From positions 2,299,501-2,363,500 of the forward strand of contig JACGCM010001011.1 in NCBI GenBank assembly GCA_014058105.1: DNA of 64,000 nt, read 5' to 3'. The translations under genes and the position numbers were made by a program. This DNA comes from Kingdonia uniflora (taxonomy: Eukaryota > Streptophyta > Magnoliopsida > Ranunculales > Circaeasteraceae). Below the pieces are notes generated by a model. That model did no database searches, was not told where the DNA came from, and saw nothing but the letters and a program-made list of their open reading frames with translations. Positions 43,559 to 53,985 of this stretch are shown piece after piece (within the stretch, counting starts at the first letter, position 1; each line of letters begins with the position of its first letter).

Positions 43559-44126
43559 TGATCTAGGAGGATTAGAACACTAAACCACCAAAAGATGCCA
43601 AGTCGTTCGAACGAGCCATAGAGCCGTTCGAACAAGAGAAATTTGTCAAGCCAAGGCTTTATTGATGATTTTAGGCAAATTTGTCAAAGTCGTTCAAACG
43701 ATATTTTGAGTCGTTCGAACGACTCTAGGTCTTCAATTCAAACAGAGCCCAGTCTAAGCCTTCTATTCGAATAGAGTCAAGCTCTATTTGAACAAAGACT
43801 GTTCTGAGCCTTTTAGTCGAACAAAGTCAAACTCTATTCAACCAGAGACCTGACTACTTCTATTTTAGGCCGTTTTAAAGGCAATTTAGCCTTATATTGT
43901 AACTAGAAAACTTGTAACCTATATGATAAGGCAAGGCTAGGCAATGTGAAAGAGAGAGACCTCTAGAAAACCAAGTTATAGTCTAAACTTAGGGTTTTAG
44001 AAGAGTAATTTATTGTAATCAATCAATTGAGCAATATAAGCTCTTCTCGGGAGACTTAACCCACCAAATCTTTGTGTTCTTCGTTAATTCTTCATTTAAG
44101 GTAGTCTTTAATTCGATTATGGATTT
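43559..44126 (+). repeat. 5' LTR of copy E2
   Basis: About 568 bp, starting TGATCTAGGAGGATTAG. It has dense TTCGAA palindromes and, near 43735-43860, a series of CTATTYGAACAGAG-like units. It is followed by TAGTATCAGATTTTGGAG, a decayed tRNA-iMet site. Confidence 0.85.
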
Positions 44127-44159
44127 TGTAGTATCAGATTTTGGAGTTACAATTCTCGG

Positions 44160-45300
44160 AGGGTTGTTGGTTTATGGTCTCTACACTGAACCGACTAAAG
44201 CAAATTAATAAGAGCCTTATGAGTCCATTAAAAATTCACAGAAAACTTAACTCGAAGAAGAACGTGAATAAAGAGATAGGCAATTTAGAAGATCAACTCA
44301 CGAAGATTCAAACTAAAATTTCTTACCTAACTACTACTCTAGGGGAGTTAGTAGAACAGTTAGTTCTCGTAAACATTGCTAAAGCATTCACTTCGATGAA
44401 GCGGAAAGATTGCAAGGAGAAGAAAGGAGTTGAGAAGGAGAAGGAGAAGGACGAGGGTAACGAGGGGAATGATAAAGATTCTAGTGATCCAAACTCCGTG
44501 AAAGAAAAACCGGTGATTGGTAAGTCCCTAAATCCTAGGCGCAATTTTCGTATTGATTTTAAAATTGAAATTCCAGTATTCGACAGGCCAATCGATGCTA
44601 AGAAATTGGATAACTTGATAGATAGGTTAGAGACCTATTTTTCAGAATACAAATATTCGAATGCTCAAAAAATCTATTTCATGACATTGAAATTCGTAAG
44701 TCATGCATTCACATGGTGGAAGTCTTATAAGAAACATTACGTTGTAGCAAGTTTGAGTTAGAAATAATTCAAAGTGTTGGTTAGGAAGTAGTTTTATCCA
44801 ATTGGGTATGAGTTGGAGAGATTGTTTAAATAGTATTATTTGTGCCAAAAGTATGGTCAATTAGTACAAGAGTACACTACAAAGTTTCATAACCAAGCTT
44901 TGGTTTTTGACATCGATGCGGATGAGTATGAGGTGTTTACGAAGTACATGAAGGTTTTTTTAGAGTCCATTAGAAGGAAGTTGAAAGTCTTTAATGTGGT
45001 AAACATTGAATACGCTACCGTAATGGCGATTATCATTAAAGACAAGTACTTGAAAAGTGATAAGAAAGAAGACAAGAACAAGTCGGGCCAGGGTACAAGA
45101 TTAGTTGAAAGAATGAACATAAGAGAGAGTTTGAGGGAAAGGTATCTTCATCCAAGAAGAATTATTGCAGTCATTGTAAGGCGAGAGGGCATATTTCAGA
45201 TAAATGTTAAAAACTTCACCCAAAGCTTAGGCCGAAGGAGGAGGAGACTAAGAAATATAAACATGCTCAAGTTACAATGGTTGTTGACCTTCCGAATTTA
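44160..45300 (+). pseudogene. Gag of copy E2
   Basis: A lysine/glutamate-rich segment (KEKEKDEGNEGNDKDSSDPN) is followed by the gag core: IEIPVFDRPIDAKKLDNLID, ETYFSEYKYSNAQKIYF and FTWWKSYKKH. After stops come the parts YTTKFHNQALVFDIDADEYE and ESIRRKLKVFNVVNIEYATV. The zinc knuckle (YCSHCKARGHISDKC style) is in a shifted frame near 45150-45200. At least three stops or shifts. Confidence 0.85.
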
Positions 45301-45439
45301 GATAAATTGAATCCTAAGCTTACTCTTATGTTAACGCAAACTACGACTACCGAGGTGGCGAGTCGGGAAGAACTTTATCATATCAGTATTCAGGTGAAGA
45401 GCAGCTTAGTAGAGGCCATCATTGAGCCGGTTAGTTAGA

Positions 45440-45720
45440 AGAACTTTATATTTAAGGCATTGGTGAAGAAGATGAGCTTGAATACTTTGGCTCATCTTAA
45501 GTCGTACGGTTTGAGATGGATTCAAAAAGGCGCAGAGTTGAAGATCACCAAACAGTATGCGTTCAAGTTTGCAATCACTGAATTGTTTATTGACGGGGTG
45601 ACGTTTGAAGTAATTCCTTTAAATGTATGTCAGGCCATTTTGGGTAGCCCTTATCTTTGAGACTAAGATGTGATTCATTACCGTAGAGCTCGTAAGTATC
45701 GTCTTGTGAAGGAGACAAAT
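45440..45720 (+). pseudogene. Protease-like region of copy E2
   Basis: The open part reads GAELKITKQYAFKFAITELF and then VTFEVIPLNVCQAILGSPYL. This is the retropepsin flap and C-terminal region of this gypsy family. The catalytic DSGA/DTGS-type motif is not visible, and a stop follows LGSPYL. Confidence 0.65.
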
Positions 45721-45999
45721 GAGTTCCATAACAATACTTGCAAGGAGTACAATGGAAAATTTAGTAATAGTGAGTTAGGTGAAGATGTTTACTAGTGCAA
45801 GCGGTAAGTTTGTATTATTGGTGTGAAAGGTTCAAGAAGATACATCAACTAAAGTGTTATCTACTACGATAATGTCTCCTAAGCAATAAACCACAATGGG
45901 GAAGTTATAAGAGAAGGTTGTGGTACATTCCGATCACAACCAGTTACAGTTTTTATGTACACAGTCCGAGCTAAGCTAGCTCGCCATATGAAGATGATG

Positions 46000-47540
46000 T
46001 CGTATCTATAACAATTCTCCTTGATTATCAAGAATAAGAAGGGAGTCAACAACAAGAGGGCTGACATGTATCTCGACCCCCATTACCAACTATTTATGCT
46101 TTATTGGTAGCTATGCAGATATACCCTATTGTTTCGTCTGAATATATTGTAGGATATCATAATTACAAAGAGCTCAGTGGGATTCACCAAAAATTATAGC
46201 GAGGTAAGACATGTGAGTATAAATTGAAGGATGGTTTGATTTACATTGAAAGTCTACTATGTATTCGTGAGGGTGGAGACCGTTTGCATTGGATTAGAGA
46301 GGTTCATTATTTACGGGTTGCAGGTCATTTTGGGGCTGAAAATATTCTGTTTAAATTTGCAGCATTAAGTTTATTGGCCGAAGATGCAGGTGGATGTTGC
46401 TCGTGTGGTTTGTGGGTGCATTTTATACAACACATCAAAGCCTTTCAATCGTAAGTTGGGACTATAATTACCATTACTAGTACCTAGCAGACCCTAGGAG
46501 AGCATATCGATGGATTTTATGAGCGGTTAGCCCATAAGCAAGTGTAAGAATGATTATCTATTTGTTGTGGTAAATCGATCCAGTAAGATAATAGTTATTA
46601 TTCCATACCAGAAGACAATTACTGGGGAAGGAGCAACACGACTATTTTTTAAAGATGTTTGGAAGTATTTTGGGCTCATTTCTTCCATTATTTATGATAG
46701 GGATAGTCACTTTTTTAGTCATTTTTGGAGATCGTTATGGGGGATGATGGACACTAAGTTGAAGAGAAGTATCGTGTTACATCCGCAGACTGACGGGTAA
46801 ATAGAGGTAGTTAATCATACATTTTAAGCATCCTAAAACTTGGGATAAGAGTTTACCATATCTTCAGTTTGCTTTTAGCCGAGTAATTTATGGTTCCACT
46901 TTGAAGTTTCCACTTGAAGTTTGTCTTGGGTACATGCCTCAAAGCCCCTTTGATATGGTATTTAGCTCAGCGTTTCATTGAGAAGATAAGTAAGGTTCAT
47001 GAGGCGGTTGAATAACAATTGAAGAAGACTCAAACGAAGTATAAGGCTCGAGACGACAAGTATTGGGTTGAATATACTTTTTAAAAGGGTGATCTAGTTT
47101 GGTTGTATTTGGATAAGGAATGACTAAAGGGAGAAGATTAGAAGATCAAGTCTATCCGTTATGGCCCGTTTAATATACTTAAGAAGATTGGTAACAACAC
47201 ATTCCAATTGGATTTGCCACCATTTATGAAGATGTATTTGGTGATTAATGCCGAACATTTGAAACTCTTTGGGTCATCTCTCCTACATGAAGACTCTACA
47301 ATCGACATTCGCCTACCGTCAGTTGATGACTTATAGATAGAAAGAGAATATCCGTTATATGAGGATAGTTTTTTAGAGATGAAGGTTACTGTTACAATAC
47401 TGGGAAATATTAAGTTGTTTAGAGTTGGGAAGAAATGTCAACTACCCAACAAGTCAAAGTGGTACAACAGGGAAATGGGCACGCCACTTTTCCTCATCTC
47501 CAATTCTAACCTGAGTAGGAGTTCAAAGCTCCTAATAGGG
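46000..47540 (+). pseudogene. RNase H end, integrase and chromodomain-like tail of copy E2
   Basis: A short RNase H end (RADM then a degenerate SRPP near 46060) joins an integrase with DGLIYIESLLCIREGG and REVHYLRVAGHFG, a partial core near 46570-46800 (YDRDSHFFSHFWRSLWGMM), and a C-terminus with KKTQTKYKARDDKYWVEYTF near 47020-47085. The tail (47340-47480) again resembles a chromodomain. Many stops. Confidence 0.8.
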
Positions 47541-47547
47541 GGAGCCA

Positions 47548-48131
47548 TGATCTAGGAGAATCTAAACACTAAACCTCACCAAAAGACGCCAAGTCATTCG
47601 AACGAGCCTTGGAGTTGTTCGAACGAGAAGAATGAAAGTCAAGCCAATATTCTATTGATGATTTTAGGCAAATTTGCCAAAGTCGTTCGAATGATATTTG
47701 GAGTCGTTCGAATGACTATGGGTCTGTTCGAACAAAATCAAGCTCTATTCGAACAAAACCCAGTCTAAAACTTCTATCTTAATAGAGTCAAGCTCTATTC
47801 AAACAGAGATTGTTCTGAGTTTTCTATTCGAACAGAGTCAAACTCTATTCGAACAGAGACCCGACTACTTCTATTTTAGGTTGTTTTAAGGGAAATTTCG
47901 TCCTATATTGTAACTAGGAAACTTGTAACCTATGAAAAGGGCAACGCTAAGCAATGTGAAAGAGAGAGATCTAGAGAACCAAGTTGTAATCTAGACTTAA
48001 GGTTTTGGAAGAGTACTTCATTGTAATCAATCTATTGAGCAATATAAACTCTTGGGAGATTTAACCCACTAAATCTCTGTGTTCTTTGTTAATTCTTTGC
48101 TTAAGGTAGTCTCTAATTCGATTATGGATTA
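47548..48131 (+). repeat. 3' LTR of copy E2
   Basis: 584 bp from TGATCTAGGAGAATC to ATTATGGATTA, after the polypurine tract AGGGGGAGCCA. It matches the 5' LTR but differs in the number of CTATTCGAACAGAG units. Confidence 0.85.
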
Positions 48132-48136
48132 AGTAG

Positions 48137-48675
48137 CACGGTGCAACTCTTGAAAGAGTTGCTTCATAGCATTCCTCCTTTTATACAAAGCCTTTTACCC
48201 TATTCTTTAGTAATTTTACCCTATTCTTTAGGAATTTTATTAAAATTTCTATAGATTTTCATTCTCAAATTGGCTCTTCTAAGCATATAAGTGTGCCAAT
48301 TATTAAACCATATGACAAAATAAAATAAAAATATCGACTTGGTCATGACTCATGACAATGGCATTATGTTGAACAATGGAGATTTCTGAGAACTTCACAC
48401 GTTGGAGACTTGGGATGGAAGTTATTTTTCATCATTTGGACAAACAAAATCAACTGATTTTATCCATAACTAGATTTTAGTTGACGTATATTGTATCCTG
48501 AGAATATGTCAAGTTTTAGAGATGAGTGCTCATAATAAAAGTCATTAAATTTCCAAGCACTTCCCACATTAGACTACTGCAATTTGTTGAGCTTTGAAAT
48601 AGTAAAACTATCTGAACAACTATGTAATATTTTATGGTGTGTGAGCATCCAAGAAAATGTAATTGAAAATTTTAA
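48137..48675 (+). other. Upstream region of the membrane kinase gene
   Basis: 540 bp between copy E2 and the kinase start, presumably promoter and 5' UTR. It has tandem copies of TTACCCTATTCTTTAG near 48195-48235. Confidence 0.4.
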
Positions 48676-49983
48676 ATGAGCAATTTCGTTTATATATATC
48701 TTCTTGAACTGATCTCACAATTATCAAAGTCGTCTCTCTATCGAATCCTAACAACTGTGTTTGAGATCTATATGGAGTTGAAAGCATGGAACTGGAACAT
48801 CTTTCTTGTAGCCGTTATCATCTCTTGCATCGCCCAGTTTGTTATGCTTGTCCATTTTGCTGTTGTCTACTTCGGACTCTTCATCCATCCAATTGATGTT
48901 GTAGGGATTCTCTCTATCCTTATATTGATGTTTCTCCACTTCTTCGGGAATGATCAGCTGGGACCAATTGATCAACCATTCTTTGAAGGTCCTAGAGAAT
49001 TTCTTTACAATGACCTCAAGAGGGCGACCAATAGGTTTCGGAACAAGCTTGGTAGTGGTGGGTCAGGCTCAGTCTTCCAAGGCATTCTGGATGATGGGAC
49101 ACAGATCGCTGTGAAAAGAGTGGAGCGACTGATAAATGGTGATGTGTGGGAATACGAGAGGGAAATCTCGGTAATTGCAAGTGTAGAACATGCTCATCTT
49201 GTACGCCTTCTTGGATATTGCCATTATATGAAGGATACGGGAAGCATTTCTTTCATTGTCTATGATTTCTACCCAAATGGGTCGTTGTATAGTTGGATTT
49301 CCCATACTGCAAACGACCACAATAGTCGTTGTTTACCTTGGAAATTGAGATGTAAAGTTGCAATTGATGTTGCCGATGCCCTTGCATATCTTCATCATGA
49401 TTGCCACCCGCAGATATTACATCTTGATATCAAGCCGGAGAATATTCTCCTTGGTGACAATTTTCAAGCAGTATTGTCTGATTTCGGGCTATCTAGGTTG
49501 ATGATCGAAAGGAAGAGTATAATTATTACAACAATAAGAGGGTCGGATGGGTACATGGCTCCTGAATGGTTCACAGGTCATGGGATCTCGGAGAAATGTG
49601 ATGTTTTTAGTTATGCTTTAGTAATTCTTGATCTGTGTTTTGGGTACTCAGGAAATGTTTTGTATGATAGCAAAGGAAATCGCAGTAATAAAGGTGTATT
49701 AGTACTTCATTCGTTGGAAAAAGTACTACGCGAGAAAGGGAAGGTTTTGGAACTGATTGATAAGAGACTTGCGGGGGACGGGGAAGCTGATGAGAATCAA
49801 GCAAGGGCATTACTTAGGGTGGCTCTATCGTGTCTTCAAGAGGACCCTAAGAAAAGGCCAACCATGCGGTGGGTGGTCACTATGCTCGAAATTGGATTGT
49901 GCAATGAAGCAGACCGTAATAACGTATGTTTGTGCCTTTCTCCTCTGCTAATCAATTTTTTATTTTGTACCCTACAAAAATAG
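48676..49983 (+). CDS. Membrane receptor-like kinase, At5g20050-like
   Basis: A 435-residue open frame; Met33 (48772, MELKAWNW) may be the real start. Two hydrophobic helices (about 41-63 and 68-90) anchor the protein with almost no extracellular part. The kinase domain has the glycine loop GSGGSGSV (126-133), Lys147, the catalytic loop HLDIKPEN (249-256, Leu before Asp, non-RD), DFG (269-271) and APE (295-297). All key residues are present. The last part after residue 416 (VCLCLSPLLINFLF) looks like read-through into an intron, because AAC|GTATGT at 49923/49924 is a strong donor. The next exon may be the DC1 frame at 50671, which is in the same phase. This is the intact relative of the genes at 1820 and 37531. 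Confidence 0.88.
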   Translation: MSNFVYIYLLELISQLSKSSLYRILTTVFEIYMELKAWNWNIFLVAVIISCIAQFVMLVHFAVVYFGLFIHPIDVVGILSILILMFLHFFGNDQLGPIDQPFFEGPREFLYNDLKRATNRFRNKLGSGGSGSVFQGILDDGTQIAVKRVERLINGDVWEYEREISVIASVEHAHLVRLLGYCHYMKDTGSISFIVYDFYPNGSLYSWISHTANDHNSRCLPWKLRCKVAIDVADALAYLHHDCHPQILHLDIKPENILLGDNFQAVLSDFGLSRLMIERKSIIITTIRGSDGYMAPEWFTGHGISEKCDVFSYALVILDLCFGYSGNVLYDSKGNRSNKGVLVLHSLEKVLREKGKVLELIDKRLAGDGEADENQARALLRVALSCLQEDPKKRPTMRWVVTMLEIGLCNEADRNNVCLCLSPLLINFLFCTLQK

Positions 49984-50670
49984 TTGAATGACAAATTAAA
50001 GCTTCTCTACGACGAAAAATTATGTTGCTAGTTTGCAAAACCTCCATATAATACGAGTGTAGACTACATACTTCTCTTTTATTACTACAAGTAACCGCGA
50101 ACAATTTTTGGGAGAAATTGCTAGGTAGAATGATTATACATAGGTTATAACTTACTACACATGCTTATGTAGTATATCACTATATGGAGATTTTACAGTG
50201 TTGAATTTCATTTTTAATATGCTTTTACTACTTAATTTCTAATTTTAGAAACTGAGGACACATTCACTTGATCTGAGACAAAGTAGAAATGATTTTAGTT
50301 ATTCTTTCTTGAAATACTATAAAGACTCCTTTTTAAATTTGCAATAAAGACTAAATTCAAGAAAAAGATCCTGAGGCGTTCAAGATAGTTGTATCTAAAA
50401 AATAATAATAAAAATGAGACCCCTCAAAAGAAAGTTGTATCTGGTATTAATTTTATCTTTTAAAATAACATTATTATATCTTTAATTGGCAAATTGCAAA
50501 TTGCAAATTGTAAAATTACATAAAGAGTTCCCTCACACAGAAGAAGATGAAGGTTAATTGGTATCTCAACCTACAAAGATCTTAAACTCTGGAAACTAAT
50601 TAATCCATATTATACGTCCTGTCAATGCCCAATTTGATGTTACTAACTTGGAATCTTATATGCCTGACAG
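49984..50670. other. Spacer or intron between kinase and DC1 frame
   Basis: AT-rich, with a short (CAAATTG)3 tandem near 50487-50508. If the two frames form one gene this is a 747-bp intron (49924-50670, ending GCCTGACAG). Confidence 0.5.
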
Positions 50671-50694
50671 TGGGTGCAAAGTCGATCTTCTGAT

Positions 50695-51423
50695 ATGTTA
50701 TACCCGGCACATCCGCATCGAAGCCACCCTCAGCACAATCTTGAATTTGTAAACAACGAGAGACCATATAAATGCGATGGGTGCCGAGAAATAGGATTTG
50801 GGACCAGGTACAGATGCGAGGGTTGCAACTTCGATCTTCATAAGGATTGCATGCTCTCCACCTCCTCTAAGGACCATCCTTTCTACAAAAAATGCGACTT
50901 CAAGTTCTTGGAGCAACCCCCTGGTGAAAGTCTGCGATACTGCAAGGCATGTGGCAGTACTATTAAAGGATTCATGTACCACTGTTCCAAATATGACCGT
51001 GATTTACATCCATGTTGTACCAACTTACCAATTAAGATTAAACTCAACGTGGTGGAACTGCGACTTAGTGAAACGGATTTGTCTAAGTGTGGCTTGTGCG
51101 GGAGAAAGGAGGTGCATAAGGGAGTTATGTGGTGGTCGTACGCGTCTAACAAGTGCAATTTTCACGTCTTTTGCATCAAGGAAATGCTTGTGAAGTGTTG
51201 GGAGAAAGGCTATTTTGGTCAAGGTGAGGGAAACAATAATCTGGCTTTGGAGGACAGGATTCCCAATCTCCAACAGATTACTCTTTATGCTAATGCAAGT
51301 ATACGTTGGGGAGGACTTAACAAGTATCGGAGGATACAAGTCATCAAGTTCATCGCGTCTATAATCTTAGGTGATCCCATTGCAGGGATAGTTTGGCTTA
51401 ATGAATCTTTATTCACAGCTTGA
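50695..51423 (+). CDS. DC1 (C1-like zinc-binding) protein
   Basis: 242 residues from the first in-frame ATG. Three Cys/His modules are seen. The first has HNLEFVNNERPYKCDGC and YRCEGCNFDLHKDC. The second (HPFYKKCDFKF ... YCKACGSTIKGFMYHC ... DLHPCC) is also canonical. The third (CGLCGRKEVHKG ... KCNFHVFC) is less regular. DC1 domains bind zinc and are plant-specific, found in proteins of defence, hormone and redox responses; the exact role is unknown. The C-terminus ends in a hydrophobic stretch (IKFIASIILGDPIAGIVWLN) common in this family. The open frame extends upstream to an AG acceptor at 50670 with no ATG, which suggests an earlier exon, possibly the kinase. Confidence 0.85.
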   Translation: MLYPAHPHRSHPQHNLEFVNNERPYKCDGCREIGFGTRYRCEGCNFDLHKDCMLSTSSKDHPFYKKCDFKFLEQPPGESLRYCKACGSTIKGFMYHCSKYDRDLHPCCTNLPIKIKLNVVELRLSETDLSKCGLCGRKEVHKGVMWWSYASNKCNFHVFCIKEMLVKCWEKGYFGQGEGNNNLALEDRIPNLQQITLYANASIRWGGLNKYRRIQVIKFIASIILGDPIAGIVWLNESLFTA

Positions 51424-51475
51424 ATATATTCCTTTAAATCTACGTGTTTCAATGGCTAGCCACAGATGAAAACTG
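51424..51475 (+). other. 3' UTR of the DC1 gene
   Basis: Short non-coding stretch after the TGA, up to the SINE duplication. Confidence 0.4.
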
Positions 51476-51487
51476 TGTTTCCCATGT

Positions 51488-51619
51488 TGTTGTTGTTATT
51501 TATATATATATATATATATAGGGATCCGCAACCCTGAGTTTCCAACCCCATGAGGTTTCGGACCCACAACCTCTCACTAGTTGGAGAGGTACTACCACCA
51601 CTGGGCCAAGAGCCCAATG
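51488..51619 (-). mobile_element. tRNA-derived SINE
   Basis: On the minus strand the element starts GGGCTCTTGGCCCAGTGG, with an A-box (TGGCCCAGTGG), and contains GTGGGTCCGAAACC, a B-box (GGTTCGANNCC, one mismatch). Spacing is about 35 bp, as in tRNA genes. The tail is a (TA)n run followed by AACAACAAC. Direct repeats GTTTCCCATGT (51477-51487) and GTTGCCCATGT (51620-51630) flank it, 10 of 11 matching. It lies 64 bp after the DC1 stop. Confidence 0.75.
51501..51520. repeat. (TA)10 microsatellite in the SINE tail
   Basis: Pure TA dinucleotides, next to a (GTT)n stretch at 51487-51497. Likely variable in length between individuals. Confidence 0.8.
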
Positions 51620-51630
51620 GTTGCCCATGT

Positions 51631-51875
51631 GCAGCATGCATTCGGTACTATAACACTAGAGATGTATGCAACGCTAGAAATGTAAGCATTCAGGACTACT
51701 TCACGAAAGTGTACCTTTAGCAGACTACTTTAAAATTGCATACATTTTGCGCGCTATAATGCCACAATTGATATTTGTTTTTAAGTGAAGTATAGAAAAT
51801 CGAATACAATTTACATTAAGTTTATACTGATTATTAAGGAACATGTACATCGGGCAAACAAAAAACTAGGAGCTC
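51631..51875. other. Short unassigned spacer
   Basis: About 245 bp between the SINE and the next LTR element. No gene recognised. Confidence 0.35.
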
Positions 51876-51880
51876 ATTAG

Positions 51881-52479
51881 TGTAATGACCTATCCTTTGA
51901 CCTAACCCAATTCGAACTATCTCCATATCAGGCTCACGCATTTTACACGTGACGTGAACAGTCAACAGTGTCACCTATCCCAAGAACTGATGAAGAGCGT
52001 GGCTCGAGCACAGTAGAAGAACATGAACAAGTCAAAGACACTTTCCTCTCACGAACTAAACAGTTATTCAGTCAATTACTACTTACCTCATTGTTCGGAG
52101 AACGTGCTTCAGCATGATAACAAGATGCGGGTGAAGTCTATATAAAGAAAAAGTTCCAGAAGAGACAGAGACCGAAAAATACACACAAGAAAATCTACCA
52201 AGAAAAAACCAGATTCTCTCTCTAATACAAACTTCTTATTAGCAAGATCAAATATTTCTAGTTCAAGAGATCACTTTTAATAAGATATCAGCCTCAAGCA
52301 ATAAAAGTTACTATTACTAAAGCCCTCAACTCGAGGTCATAATTTTTTTTACCTATTCAAAGGTTTTCCACGATAAATCATCTGTATCATTTCTTGCTTT
52401 ACATTAGTTTTGGTCACATGAACATTGGTGTAAGAGCTAATTCCGAGCCATCTCGAGCTAACGGAATTAGGCCATTACA
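51881..52479 (+). repeat. 5' LTR of copy F
   Basis: 599 bp from TGTAATGACCTATCC to TAGGCCATTACA. The TGTAATG/CCATTACA ends are inverted copies. TATA box at 52139-52147. Confidence 0.8.
52139..52147 (+). promoter_or_regulatory. TATA box in 5' LTR of copy F
   Basis: TATATAAAG in the LTR, upstream of AAAAAGTTCC. Likely LTR promoter. Confidence 0.55.
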
Positions 52480-52497
52480 TTTGGCACCGTCTATGGG
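52480..52497 (+). promoter_or_regulatory. Primer binding site of copy F
   Basis: TTTGGCACCGTCTATGGG directly follows the LTR and matches the type seen in copy D. Confidence 0.75.
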
Positions 52498-52665
52498 AAA
52501 GAAGACATTTCCACGATATTCTAAGGCATACATCATTCTACTATCAATCTTCTATCATAGTCACTTCTAGACGACCAGCAACTGGAATCCCGCTCGATCT
52601 TTCAGTTGAGCTGGAATATTAAATAAAAATAGCGACGACTCTCACCTCGTCTTCAAGGTGAAGTT
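52498..52665. other. Leader with gag/protease deletion in copy F
   Basis: Only about 170 bp lie between the primer site and the reverse transcriptase start. Gag and protease have been removed. Confidence 0.6.
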
Positions 52666-53470
52666 AACATTGAGATCGAGAAATTGATCAAAGTGAGATT
52701 CATTCGAGAAGCCAAGTATTCAGATTAGATATCCAACATCGCCACTGTCCCAAAGAATAATTGAAAGGTCCGGGTTTTTATAAATTTCACAGATCTAAAC
52801 AAACACACTCCAAATGACATTTTCCCTCTTCCCATCATCCATCAAATTCTTGATTCCATGGCAGGTCACGAACTCTTATCTATGATGGACGCTGCTTCTG
52901 GAACAATCAGATTCCTTTCTTGGAAGAAGATCAAGAAAAGATCATTTTCATCACTGAAAGAGGACTTTACTGCTACAAAGTCACGCCCTTCGGACTCAAA
53001 CGCATGCGCGACTTATCAACGGTTGATGACTATTACGTTCAAAACACATCTTCGGAAAATCGTGGAAGTCTGCATTGATGATCTTTTGTGGAAGAACATA
53101 CAATCACACAACTACATCACAGATCTCACCACAATATTCAACATTCTTCAATCTTACAAGATGCGACTCATTCCTGATAAGTGTCAATTCAGAGTACATT
53201 CAAGCAGATTCCTCGACCATCTCATCAGCAAGAAGGGGATTGAGGCTGATCTAGATCAAATTTGAGCTCTCCTTAACATGCCATCTCCAAAAATAATGAA
53301 GGACGTACAAAAACTTACTGACAAGATTGTCACTATCAACCAATTCGTTTCTAAATCTTCAGATCGCTGTCGTTGGCTGTTCCTACTACTCCCAGGTAGT
53401 ACCAAGCGAGAAAAATTTCAGCCCACTATGGAGATCCAATGGACATCAGAATGCGAGATAACTTTTTAGG
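52666..53470 (+). pseudogene. Reverse transcriptase of copy F
   Basis: Blocks in order: IEKLIKVRFIREAKYSD, a shifted INFTDLNKHTPNDIFPLPII, MAGHELLSMMDAASG, then TTFKTHLRK-like text and the catalytic box EVCIDDLL, which keeps both Asp. LIPDKCQFRV and FLDHLISKKGIEADLDQI follow. Frameshifts and a stop (after DLDQI) interrupt it. Confidence 0.8.
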
Positions 53471-53985
53471 AACTCAAAACCTATTTGGGGAAGTCTCCCA
53501 TCATGAGCACCCTAACAGATAATATAGAATTAATCATCTACCTGGCAGTTACAAATACTTCTATAAACTCGATTCTCATTCGACTTGAACGGAAAGTCGA
53601 AATACCAGTCTGCTTCATAAGCAAAACCCTCACTTCAACGAAATTGAGGTATTCAAAAATCAAGAGACTCCTTCTAATTCTTGTTTACACTTTACAAAAG
53701 CTTAAGCACTATTTCCAAGCTCATTCAGTCAAAGTTATGACAAATTACCCACTCCGGGAAGTGTTATCCAAAAAAGCAAAATCTAGACGGTGCAACAATT
53801 ATTAGTAAGTTTAGGTGAGCATGATATTAAGTTCAAACAACGACATTCAGAAAAGGGTCAGGTCATTGTTGATTTCCACACAAATTTTCCAGTGGAAGAT
53901 CCCGAGTGGGAGGAGTACGATCTTGACTTTACAAATAACATTACAGAAGATCCACCCACCATAGCATTTGACGAGAAAACTGAAT
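53471..53985 (+). pseudogene. First RNase H of copy F
   Basis: Open stretches KSPIMSTLTDNIELIIYLAV, VCFISKTLTSTKLRYSK and then QQLLVSLGEHDIKFKQRH correspond to the gypsy RNase H and tether. Shifts separate them. Confidence 0.7.

Larger units (their letters stand above)
43559..48131 (+). mobile_element. Chromovirus-type gypsy element with internal deletion (copy E2)
   Basis: A 4,573-bp element with LTRs of about 568 and 584 bp and perfect AGTAG duplications (43554-43558 and 48132-48136). The interior keeps gag, a protease-like part and integrase, but reverse transcriptase and most of RNase H are deleted, probably near 45780-46080. It is inactive but could be mobilised only with outside enzymes if its signals are intact. 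Confidence 0.9.
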
